A stretch of 64,000 bases of DNA from Holacanthus passer (taxonomy: Eukaryota; Chordata; Actinopteri; Pomacanthidae): contig JAFREQ010000026.1 in assembly GCA_025331565.1 (NCBI GenBank), positions 5,130,001 through 5,194,000 of the forward strand, given 5' to 3'. This document shows positions 34,650 to 43,770 of the stretch, piece by piece. The first letter of the stretch is position 1; every line of letters starts with the position of its first letter. A program made the position numbers and the translations under genes. Under the pieces are notes generated by a model. The model had not been told where the DNA came from and did no database searches. It saw only the letters and a list, made by a program, of their open reading frames with translations.

Positions 34650-35375
34650 CAGATCCCAGTCTGGGTTCAGACGCTCTCTGCACATTCAAGAGTCGGCTTC
34701 AAACCTTCCTCTTTGACAAAGCTTATAGTCAGAGCAGGTGACACCTGAGCCACCCCTTAGTTATGCTGCTATAGGCCGAGACTGCCGAGACTGCTGGGGG
34801 ATTTCCCATGATGCACCGAGCTTCTCTCTCCTCCACCTGTATTCATTCACAACCCATCAATGCATCTTACTAATGCAACTTCTTCACTCTCTCATAGTTT
34901 TGTGCTCTCTCGTTTCTCTCCTCTCTCTCCTCACTTTCTGAGATACATTTACAAATACATTTGTCACCGGAGCTGCAGAGTCTGGACCTGAGACTGACGC
35001 CACCTACTGACCACGTGTTTCTGACCACTCTCTGTTTAACACTGCTATTATTATTATAATTAAATTTGTGGATTGTAGTACTGGGGGGCACTACCAGGGA
35101 TTGAACCACCAACCTTCCGATTGGTGGACAACAGAGCTCCTGTGCATGTCTCACTCCCACCCCGTCTCTCTCTCTCTCTCTCCCTCTGTTCTGTTCAAGG
35201 TTTCTGCCTGTTAAAGGGAAGGTTTTCCTCTCAGCTGTCTCCAGGTTCCTGCTCGTGATGGGAACTGTTGGGTCTCAATAGATAATATTATAAAGAGTTC
35301 AGTCTGGACCTGCTCTGTGTGAAAAGTGTCTTGAGATGACTTCTGTTGTGATTTGATGCTGTACAAACGAATGAT
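34650..35375 (+). mobile_element. 5'-truncated non-LTR retrotransposon (L2/CR1-type) 3' end
   Basis: Starts with a coding remnant translating to TFKSRLQTFLFDKAYSQSR and a stop (about 34687-34740), the C-terminal end typical of these LINE ORF2 proteins. It continues with GTTATGCTGCTATAGGCC, the motif ending CCCATGATGCACCGAGCT, a pyrimidine-rich stretch, GTTTCTGCCTGTTAAAGGGA, the piece GGGTCTCAATAGATAATATT and GTCTTGAGATGACTTCTG. I recognise this order from memory as a frequent teleost LINE 3' UTR. A tRNA-derived piece interrupts it at about 35070-35160. No reverse-transcriptase domain remains in this copy. Confidence 0.65.
35070..35160 (-). mobile_element. tRNA-derived SINE-like fragment inside the LINE remnant
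   Basis: On the minus strand, GTCCACCAATCGGAAGGTTG followed by GTGGTTCAATCCCTGG resembles a tRNA anticodon/T-arm with a B-box-like GGTTCAATCCC. Teleost genomes carry many repeats with this CTAATCGGAAGGTTGG core (from memory). The A-box half is not clear. Confidence 0.45.
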
Positions 35376-35539
35376 GCAGTGTAATGATGATTGTACAGAA
35401 ACGGCAGAAACACAGGGTTCACGCTGTAAAGTCATCCACCAGGAATCTGAGCTTGCATCTATCTGACCTGACAGCTGGTTGCTGGATGATGTCACATTGT
35501 GTCGCAGCAAAGGTTTTAGTTTTTCTGCTGCTGACCGTC

Positions 35540-35850
35540 CGGTCTTCTTCTAATCCTATGAATAATAATGTAGAGGTAGATGAGATGTGCAAGATAAAGC
35601 AAAATGTTGTGCAAAGAACATCAAGTGACCAGATTCAGTGCAAACAGATCAGAAACTATCAATAAACTACAGCGTTGTGAGTCCAGTGTTTTCTCTGCCA
35701 GACTGAGCTGCAGAGTTAAACAGTCTTATTGCTTGTGGCAGGAAGGATTTCCTGCATCTGTCCTTGTGACAGCGGAGCTGAATCAGTCTGTTGGAGAAGG
35801 AGCTCCGCTGTCTGTCCAGCAGCTGGTGGAGAGGGTGGTCAGGGTCTAGA
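35540..35850 (+). repeat. dispersed repeat fragment, type unassigned
   Basis: Contains TTATTGCTTGTGGCAGGAAG, TTTCCTGCATCTGTCCT, GCAGCTGGTGGAGAGGGTGG and TCAGGGTCTAGAATGGATGG, reminiscent of a recurrent teleost sequence. A frame is open for much of it, but no domain is recognisable. Confidence 0.4.
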
Positions 35851-36639
35851 ATGGATGGTCTTTAACTTGTCTCTGTGATGGATGTTGATTTAAACCAACA
35901 GCTGCCCTTGCATCCACCTGTGTATCTGTGTCAACAGATAAAAGACGCTGCTGCTACACAGAAGTAAACCATCATGTCGTTGAAGGCTGATAATCACAGC
36001 TCGACTTTGCTCCAGCGACACATGAGACGTCTGACTTTAAATGCTTCCACTGCGGAGTTATCAACAAAGATAAAGACGTGGTTTTAGGTTTATCCTCATG
36101 TGGAGATTGTTCATACGAGGTCACTTGAAATGACTGAATGAATGAATAATCTGTATAAAACATGAACATGATTCCTCTGCTGTGTTTGTTCTCATGTGTT
36201 TGACAGTGACAATCTGAAAGGGAAACTTTCAGCTTATTTAATGTCGCCACGAAACTAAGTTTTTAGAAAGTAATTATGTTTTTACATCTTTAATGGAGGA
36301 GCTGCTGTCAGTCAAACAGCTGTTACATTAACATGATAATGATTTACACATTTTGACCTATGTTAAACTATAAACAACTTTTTAAGTATTATCATATAAT
36401 ACTCCATAGTTTTGGCTCCTCTGTGACGCCTGTGTGTGTTTTGTAACTGACCTAATTTGTTGACTTTCTCCTTTCTGTGATTATGATGCAACACTTCATT
36501 TGTAAATGTTAATGAGCCGTTTTCTTTGATATAAAGTATTTTTAAGGTTGATTTCCTGCATGAAGGGACGAACAGAGCAGGTTAATGTTATGTTATTATA
36601 TTACTGATAGTCGTGGTGGAATAAATGTGTGATTGTTAG
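35851..36639. other. intergenic, no gene recognised
   Basis: AT-rich sequence between repeat debris and the probable cebpg promoter. Confidence 0.5.
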
Positions 36640-37007
36640 TTTCACTGTGATCAGATTTCGTCATTCGCGGATGAAGTCATGCGTGTATGAAACCCCATAT
36701 TACATAAACAAAACAACAGACAACAGTCCGCTCCTATTGGCCGAACGACATGTCAATCATAGAGCGCATTGCATCACTCTGCCGCACAGTCATCTGCGAT
36801 TGGCCACCCGCTCGCTTCGCTCCTTCCTCCTCGCCTCTGATTGGCTGATCCTCGACATTGCCGTACATGGTAAAACAGATTTCGCAATCTTCGTGTCTCC
36901 ATGTTCTAAACAAAAACAGTCGGAAGCTCAGACGGAATTCAGCCCAACTTTCTGCCTCCACTTTCCCGCTGCGACGGATGGTTTGACTCGGCCGAGGCTT
37001 CGTGAAG
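36640..37007 (+). promoter_or_regulatory. probable cebpg promoter and non-coding exon 1
   Basis: GC/CpG-enriched stretch with three inverted CCAAT boxes (ATTGG at 36736-36740, 36799-36803, 36840-36844) within 110 bp, followed about 160 bp later by a good 5' splice site (GAAG|GTAAAC; GT at 37008-37009). A non-coding exon ending at 37007 and spliced to the cebpg coding exon near 38467 would match the mammalian two-exon structure. The start site is unknown and the exon is inferred. Another CCAAT (37556-37560) and two CACGTG E-boxes (37355-37360, 37612-37617) lie downstream and could serve an alternative promoter. Confidence 0.5.
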
Positions 37008-38466
37008 GTAAACTGTGTTTTAACTCTGTGTGTGTCCGAGCAGCTGCTAACAGGAAGGCGGCGGTTTGTTAGCAGCACAGGCTAACAGGCTGGCTAGCTA
37101 ACGGCTAACAGCTAACGGCTCGTCAGAACAAAGTCAGGCTGTGGATTCTCTCGTGTTTTCAGACTCTCAGACAGACAGACAGACTTCAGTGTTTGTGTTC
37201 AGAGGTCTGGTGTCAAGGCAGGAGGCCGTGAATCGTCTGTTTGCTCCTTCGACTCAACTAAAAGTTGTTAAAGTGCTCGGAAATAGAAAATCCACCGACT
37301 CGTCGGGACTCCGGCGGATTTTATCGGCCGTTTGTCGTGTTTTAATTTGTGTCGCACGTGATTTGAGTCACCTGAAAACTGAGCTTTGTGCTCAGCCCCG
37401 CATGACTCCGGAGTTCCCCTCAGTCGGCACAAAGAGAGCCGACGATGATGCAACAGCGGGCAACAGCTGCTGCCGCTGGTTCCGCCGGAGCCGCGTGTTT
37501 CCACCCGGAGCGCTTCTCTGTGCGCACAGCGGACTGCTGCATGGCAACGCGCCGACCAATCAGAGCAGCGCTGCTAATTGTTCCGGGCGGAATAACAAAC
37601 CGAGCAATTATCACGTGACATGTTTGCAGCTGTTCAGAAACCAGGTGCTGGAGGAGGAGGTGAAGGTGAAGTAGGAGGAGGTGGTGGAGGAGGAGCAGCA
37701 GCAGTGGAGGAGATGAAGCCTCCTGATTGATGGATTGAGGTCAGCTGAGAATCTGCAGCCTGACTGCAGGTGGAAAACAATAAGATTTGATTGGGTTCCT
37801 TCAGAGTTCTGGAGTTGGTGGATGTAAACATGTTCAGCTCAGTGATCACAGAATAAACAGCTGAATCATTTCTGGAGCTGCTGCCTTTAGTTCAACAATC
37901 GGTTCATTGATTGGGAGAAAAAAAATCAGCTTCCTGTTTGCATCTTGTCAGGAGGATTTGATGATTTCTTCAGCTCTTGTGTTGCAAAGTGAATCTTTGA
38001 GTTTTTGACTGTTGGTCGATCAGAACAAAACATTTGAGCTCTGAGAAAGTGTGATGGACATTTTCTGACTTTTTCTAGGCTTTAGTGCACGAGTACATAT
38101 TATAGATACGATATCTAAGCAACACCTGCTTAGATATGACCGTCATAATTAGAATTCTTCCAACATGTGTAAAAGGAAAAACAAAACTGGTATTAAAGAA
38201 GAAAGAATAATAAGTATAATTTGGACTGTTTACATTTTCTCTGACATTTTATGGAGCCTGATATATAATGATATGATAAATATGTTTGGTTCCTAAAAAA
38301 CAACTGTCCACTGACTGTTTCTGCTCCACCTGAGAGTGAAGCTGTCGAAAGTGAAATTAATGTTGTCTACTCCTCCAGGTTCCACTGAGGTGAAGAATCT
38401 GAACTTCTGCTTCCTGATATCGTTCCATCTCTGCACCTGAGGAGACTCAGCGATCGGCACCTGCAG
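37008..38466 (+). other. probable cebpg intron 1
   Basis: Runs from the GTAAAC donor to the CTGCAG acceptor. The first 650 bp are CpG-rich, with repeated GCTAACGGCTAAC motifs near 37080-37120 and the E-boxes noted for the promoter; the rest is AT-rich. It contains a perfect small hairpin (38111-38137). Open frames here start at non-ATG codons and look non-coding. Confidence 0.4.
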
Positions 38467-38479
38467 GCAGCACATCCAA

Positions 38480-38977
38480 ATGAGCCGGCCGTCGCCGCCG
38501 AAACTAACTACAGCTGACCACAACGGCGTGAGCGTCATCCAGAGTCAGGCCCACGCCTCCGCTTCCTCCTCGTCTCTGCCGGCGGCCATAGCCGGACTGC
38601 AGCAGGTCCCCCAGCTCGTCCCCGCGAACCCTTCAGCTGGAGGCGGTAAGGCCCTCCCCCCCAGCAAGATGAAGAAACCCCAGGCAGACAAGGACAGCGA
38701 GGAGTACCGCCAGCGACGTGAACGCAACAACCTGGCGGTGAAGAAGAGCCGCATGCGCAGCAAGCAGAAGGCGATGGACACGCAGCAGCGCGTCAATGAG
38801 CTGAAGGAGGAGAACGAGCGACTGGAGGCCAAGATCAAACTGCTGAGCAAAGAGCTGAGCGTGCTCAAAGACCTCTTCCTGGAGCACGCCCACAACCTGG
38901 CCGACAACGTCCAGCCGCCTGCAGGCGCAGAGGGCTCCAGCCCGGCCCCCAACAATTCCTCTACCAATGGGCAGTGA
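38480..38977 (+). CDS. cebpg: CCAAT/enhancer-binding protein gamma (C/EBP gamma), bZIP transcription factor
   Basis: 165-codon frame closely matching vertebrate C/EBP gamma. It is a nuclear bZIP protein without a strong activation domain that heterodimerises with other C/EBPs and ATF-type bZIPs, for example in stress responses. Seen: N-terminal NGVSVIQSQAHA (15-26); GLQQVPQLVPAN (39-50); basic region about 71-95 with NNLAVKKSR (83-91); leucine zipper Leu 108, 115, 122, 129; conserved KDLFLEHAHNLADNVQ (130-145). Compared with the 150-residue human protein it carries a Ser/Ala-rich insertion after AHAS (about 27-38) and a variable C-terminal tail. The coding region is uninterrupted, as in mammals, where the first exon is non-coding. 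A likely splice acceptor (CTGCAG, 38461-38466) lies 14 bp before the ATG; other AGs just upstream are possible. The ATG at 38480 has A at -3 and G at +4. Confidence 0.97.
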   Translation: MSRPSPPKLTTADHNGVSVIQSQAHASASSSSLPAAIAGLQQVPQLVPANPSAGGGKALPPSKMKKPQADKDSEEYRQRRERNNLAVKKSRMRSKQKAMDTQQRVNELKEENERLEAKIKLLSKELSVLKDLFLEHAHNLADNVQPPAGAEGSSPAPNNSSTNGQ

Positions 38978-39554
38978 GGAGGCGGGGCCAGCGGAAGCTG
39001 CAGCTTTTCTGTCACTTCTCACTATGGAAACATGGCCTGACATCATTCTCACTGTTTTCTTTGGTTTATTAGTTCTTTCCTCATATTGAATCCTTTGACA
39101 CCACCCTTGACAAACTCTCCATCAGAGTTACCACAATCCTCCTGGAACACTTGAAAAGTTAAAATTTTCTTATTTTCAAGTGATGGAGAATTTCTGAAAA
39201 ATACAACCAGGGGACACATTTTTGGAAAAAATCATGCAATTCTATTTATATAATGTTAAAAAAAATAGTGAGTTCAGTAAAATTTGACTAAAAAGGCTTT
39301 TAAAGTGAAAACCAGCTACAGTTTCAATTAGGTCACTTTATAAATTCAGTCTCATTCAGATTCTGTCATGGGAAGTTTTTGGACTTAAATGTGTGACAGA
39401 AGGTGAACCTGATCCAACTGTCATCATGTCATCATGTAAGAAGGAGTGAACACTCACGTGTTATTGATTGATTGATTAATTGATGGAGGAATGTGAGAAG
39501 AAATGAGCTCCTACAAACTGAGACGACGTCCAATAGAAATTCACACTGAGTGAA

Positions 39555-39719
39555 TCAGACAAACTGGACCAGCAGACGTCTGTAGGAACCAAAACACACA
39601 CTTCCTGTGTTTCTTTTTCCTGGCGGCTCATCAACCTGTTTCAGTCGGACGGCCTGGATGTGGACGAACTCACTGTGCCGCCGCAGCCGCAGGATGAACA
39701 TGTTCTTCTTAAATTCCAT
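39555..39719 (-). CDS. candidate small ORF or first coding exon, unidentified
   Basis: ATG-initiated minus-strand frame of 54 codons with a good start context (AAAAAATGG). Codons 5-28 (peptide starting KNMFILRLRRHSEFVHIQ) have about 20 of 24 third positions G or C, although the surrounding DNA is AT-rich. The frame reaches CAG|GTTGAT, a plausible 5' splice site (GT at 39635-39634), right after the codon-biased part. It could be a first exon of an unannotated gene, a fragment of a decayed retrocopy, or chance in a GC-rich patch. I do not recognise the peptide. The plus-strand frame here is also open but its third positions are less biased. Confidence 0.25.
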   Translation of the reverse strand: MEFKKNMFILRLRRHSEFVHIQAVRLKQVDEPPGKRNTGSVCFGSYRRLLVQFV

Positions 39720-40767
39720 TTTTTAGGATGTGTATTTTCTTCTGTTATTCTACAAAGAATTTTTGAGAAATGTCTAGTTAATGAGAGAATTTTTAAGGTT
39801 GTAAGTACGTTCACTACATGTTGATGCTTCAAGGACAATTCTGATTTTTTCAGCTCGGGTCTTTCCCCAGAGTTTTGATTATGAATCACACTATTTTAAG
39901 ACTCAGTATCATTACTGAAAAAACCCTTTTTGATATCTGACTCTGAGGAGTATAAACAGTGAGGCTCGACCTCTCAGAAAGACCCAGGTCTTATACACAG
40001 AAACAACAGAATTGTCCTTCAGTAGATTGTTTGACTTCCACGCGTTTAATGTTTTTGTCTGAACAGTCAGTCGAATCTTTTCTGCAGAGACTTGTTTCAC
40101 CACCTGGGTCACCTGTCATTTGATTTGTGTGCAGGTGAAGTCACCTGTGAGTCCACCAAGCCCACAAACATTCTGTTTTATCTGTCAGTGATGGAGGTCT
40201 GGAAAAAGAACAAGAAAGAGAATTTTAAATGTTTATGACAGGTTGTTCTATGTTCACAGCCATCACGATGTTATTATTTTTATAAATTCAATTTATTCAT
40301 GAAATCAACTGAAAATCAGTTTCTGCACCTGCCTGACCTGAAGTCGGTCTGAATCGTATATTTGACTGAAGTGTCTGTAAATCATTGAAAACATCCTAGA
40401 AAAGAATTTGTTCTTATATTTTTAAACACCAAATGTCAGACAATGTTTTTACTGCAGAAATGACTCATCATTGATTAATGGTGATTAAGTCTCTTCTTTG
40501 ACAAACTGATTAATCATATCACCTCTGATTTGGTGAAACTGGCCACAAATATGGCAAGATCCAGGTTGTGTTAAAAATATAGACCTGCAAAGTCATCTGT
40601 CATTGTTTGTCCCCCGCCCAGCCCCCCACCCCCCACCTGTGGTGCGTCCCAGTCCAGACAGGTGTGTTTGTGTGTGTGCGCGCTGGGCAGATCCAGACAC
40701 CTCAGATGTATCAGACACTTCAGGCGAGCCGCAGCTTGAATTAAGTCTGGTTTTAAACCGGGCCGGG

Positions 40768-40788
40768 TCATTAGTCGTCTGCTAATGA
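40768..40788. promoter_or_regulatory. homeodomain-type palindrome with adjacent nuclear-receptor half site
   Basis: TCATTAG-TCGTCTG-CTAATGA is a perfect 7-bp inverted repeat with a 7-nt spacer, overlapping AGGTCA at its 3' side. Binding is inferred from motif resemblance only. Confidence 0.3.
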
Positions 40789-41889
40789 GGTCAGAGCAGA
40801 TCAGAACAGGCCCCCGCCGCGGCCCCCGCTGCGGCCCCGCCCTGCCGGCACGCTGCGGAGGAGGGCGCAGGGCTGCGGCGTGTTGTTGTCAGACTTTATA
40901 ATTATGTGAGCTTTGTGTGGGCGTGGAGTGTTTTCCACAGGATTTGTCTGTCAGGAGCTTCACCTCCCTGCAGGAATGTTGTTGTCTGTCTGAGTCCGGC
41001 TGCTCCTGAGCCGCGCAGCTCAGCGTCCCACCAACGTTCCCTCAACGTTCCCGTCAGGTTGTCACACTGTAAACCAACTCTGTTCCAGATTTTCTTCCAC
41101 TCATTTTAAGAGGTTCTTTTTCAAGTCGGGCTGTGATTTTCATTTTTCATCATTTTAGCATTTTTAATAAGTCCCTGAGACCAAACGGGTTCAGGTTCTG
41201 AACACCAGTTTCAATTATTTACAATTTGTCATAGTTACGGACCTGATCCAGAATCTGCTAAATGTTTCATCTTTAGCTGCAGCTCTGTGATTGGCTGTCA
41301 GTGTCAGTGAAATGCACCTTGGGATCATCACAGACGGTCGGTCACCTCATGGTCTGTCGGGATAACGAACTGGGTTTTTACTGCCGGTGCAGCTCTTATG
41401 TCTTCTGGCTCTTCACAAGTTATAACGATGTTTTTGTTGAACATTGTTCAAATATTCTAAAAATACTCAGACGTCATTCTGACATCAGCCTGATGTTAAG
41501 ATTTAAAGGTTAAATCAGCTCATGTTTGTTTTGATGACACAGTTTGAACTTGGGAAACGTGATGGAACGTTGTGGGAACGTCGTGGGAACGTGACGGCTG
41601 AGCTGCACTGAGCACAGCCCTCATCTTTTTCACTTTTCTATTGTTCGTTTTTTTACTCTTTTCTTCCAGAAAGCAGCATGTTTATGGAGAAGTCTTTGCA
41701 TGGGGGGTCACTGTGTGTCAGCTGAATTAGGAAACAGGTTGGATTCCGTTGTGCCGTTTCTGTAAACTAACCGGACGTGTTGGGATGTTTGTCTTGTTTT
41801 GCTTTGGCCTGAATGTTGCTGGGCAGCATTTCTCTGTCGTCACTTGGCTTTTTTTATATCAGAGGAATCTGGGGGAACGTGCATTGTAA

Positions 41890-41895
41890 ATTAAA
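41890..41895 (+). terminator. candidate cebpg polyadenylation signal ATTAAA
   Basis: ATTAAA followed about 25-45 nt later by a GU-rich run (GTGTTTTGGGTTTTTT). No plain AATAAA was noticed between the cebpg stop and here. Position only. Confidence 0.35.
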
Positions 41896-41910
41896 ATTGA
41901 GTATAAAAGT

Positions 41911-42729
41911 TCAACCATGTGTTTTGGGTTTTTTATTCTAAATGTGTTTTCTATCAATGTTCCTGCACAAAACAGAAAAGCAACGCAAGAAACTTTTATT
42001 ATATTTGATAATTAGTTTTTACTCTCCTCATTCAGCGTAGACCTCAACATCTTCAAACTCGCATAGACCAAAGTTTCTGTCCGGCCGAGTTTTGGCTGAA
42101 ATGTGTTTTAACTGATGCAGCAGATATGTAGAACATTTCCATGTGGGGTGTCGATGCCGGTCCAATGTGTCACAGAACATGAGAGACTGTCAGAGTGACA
42201 CTGGATGTTTTAAGTTTATATGACCTCATATACACGTCAGTTATTAAACTGCCTTAAAATGAGTGAAAGAAGTTGTTATGGGAAAGAAAACTCTGTGATG
42301 TCCTGTTTTGTTAACGAGGTTACTCAGTACGCCTGCAGTGATTGGCTGAAGGAGGACGTGAAGAGGAAACTCTTACTGAAACTTGTTTTAACATCCAGGA
42401 CTCACGATGATGATATGAGACACACAGGTCTTTAATCAGCTGTTCTCTCCTCCGTCAGGACGCAAAACACTCCCCTCTGATTGGCTGTGACATTAATGAT
42501 GTGAGCAGCAGGTGTGTTTGAAGACTGACTGTGAACATCTGAGACGGAGCTGGACGAATCAGCTGTTTAAGAATTGAAAGTTAAACGTATGAGAAGGAAA
42601 AAGGTCACTCAGAAGAACTGAGGTCAGATCAGAACAAGTGGGAATACAACAGTCAAAATATACTTACAGACCATATCATATTACTGGACGATAATATTTG
42701 ATGTATTCATGTGATCGTCACTTTCATGT
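41911..42729. other. intergenic, no gene recognised
   Basis: AT-rich. An ATG frame of 71 codons (42220-42435) has no recognisable features. Confidence 0.5.
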
Positions 42730-42880
42730 TGCAGCTGGTAAAGTTGGAGCTCATTTTAATTCTGCTGGTTGTTTGTGGCTTCCTCCTATAAAGTTATTAA
42801 TGAATGTATTGAAGTAAAAAGCACAGTATCTGTCTCTGAACTGTAGTGGAGTCAAAGTATAGAGTCAAAAATAGAAACTG
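42730..42880 (+). repeat. dispersed repeat C, copy 2 (partial)
   Basis: Shares GGAGCTCATTTTAATTC, TGAAGTAAAAAGCACAGTAT and CTGAACTGTAGTGGAGTCAA with the family seen at 58530-59275 (there GAAGTAAAAAGTTCAGTAT). Confidence 0.55.
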
Positions 42881-43304
42881 TAAAGTTCACAGACGTCGGC
42901 GGATCATCGGAGAACAAACAGAACGCAGCCGGACAGTAAACACAGATTCACTCTGCGGCTCAGACGGGTGGAGCAGGTCACCGTGGTTCAGAGCTCCTCC
43001 ACCTGATCTGTTCAAGTGCTGCTGTCTGTTTGTACACTTTCACATTTTCAAGAGATTTGTTCAGAAATATACTTTTCAATCCCACTTATTGAGAGGAAGG
43101 TTGGGCCTTCTGGGCTTCCGTCCACATCGCTGGTCGTGGCTCATACTGTAACACATGTTTAGTATTTAGATGATGGACTGAAGCAAAGAGAGGCTGAGCT
43201 TCACAGCACAGAGATGAACCCTGTTCTAACATCTGCAGAGGAACGAGGTCCAACAAGTTCTGAAACTGCACGATCACATGATCACATACTGAGAACAAGT
43301 CTCA
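42881..43304. other. intergenic, no gene recognised
   Basis: Nothing supported beyond ordinary sequence. Confidence 0.5.
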
Positions 43305-43770
43305 TCTGTGTCTCAGTCTGATCTGTCTTCGTCCTCTGCGTCTCAGTCTGATCTGTCTTCGTGCTCTGTCTCTCAGTCTGATCTGTCTTCGTCCTCTGCG
43401 TCTCAGTCTGATCTGTCTTCGTGCTCTGTCTCTCAGTCTGATCTGTCTTCGTCCTCTGCGTCTCAGTCTGATCTGTCTTCGTCCTCTGCGTCTCAGTCTG
43501 ATCTGTCTTCGTCCTCTGCGTCTCAGTCTGATCTGTCTTCGTCCTCTGCGTCTCAGTCTGATCTGTCTTCGTCCTCTGCGTCTCAGTCTGATCTGTCTTC
43601 GTCCTCTGTGTCCATTAAACCTCATCACTCTTGTTCCTTCATCATCATGAACTCACTCACTGTCGTTTATCTGGACTCAATCCCACAAACACAAAGACTC
43701 ACTAGAGACCAAATGTGGATTCATCCGCCGCTGAAAATAGTCCCCAACACATGAACTGTTTCCTCCTGTT
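43305..43770 (-). repeat. minisatellite element B: ten 30-bp units plus flank, inverted relative to element A
   Basis: Ten units of TCTCAGTCTGATCTGTCTTC... (43311-43610). Units 2 and 4 are GTGCTCTGTC variants and the others GTCCTCTGCG. After a 48-bp segment absent from element A comes a flank (about 43657-43770) that is the near-identical reverse complement of 3616-3720. The open frames on both strands are period-10-residue artefacts. Confidence 0.9.

Larger units (their letters stand above)
38978..41910 (+). other. probable cebpg 3' UTR and flank
   Basis: AT-rich, stop-dense sequence with no recognised transposon. An ATTAAA signal (41890-41895) followed by GTGTTTTGGGTTTTTT would give a 3' UTR of about 2.9 kb. 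The stretch also contains a codon-biased minus-strand ORF (39555-39719), a homeodomain-type palindrome (40768-40788) and a short very GC-rich block (about 40805-40875). The extent is inferred and could be shorter. Confidence 0.35.

Noticed and set aside
37141..37674. 177-codon frame in the probable cebpg intron
   Set aside because: Starts at GTG, includes a CAGACAGACAGACAG run and lies in a CpG-rich stretch; no homology recognised.
39645..39719. Plus-strand exon after a CTGTTTCAG acceptor-like site
   Set aside because: The acceptor looks good, but the plus-strand third-position bias is weaker than on the minus strand and no donor follows nearby; the minus-strand reading is preferred.
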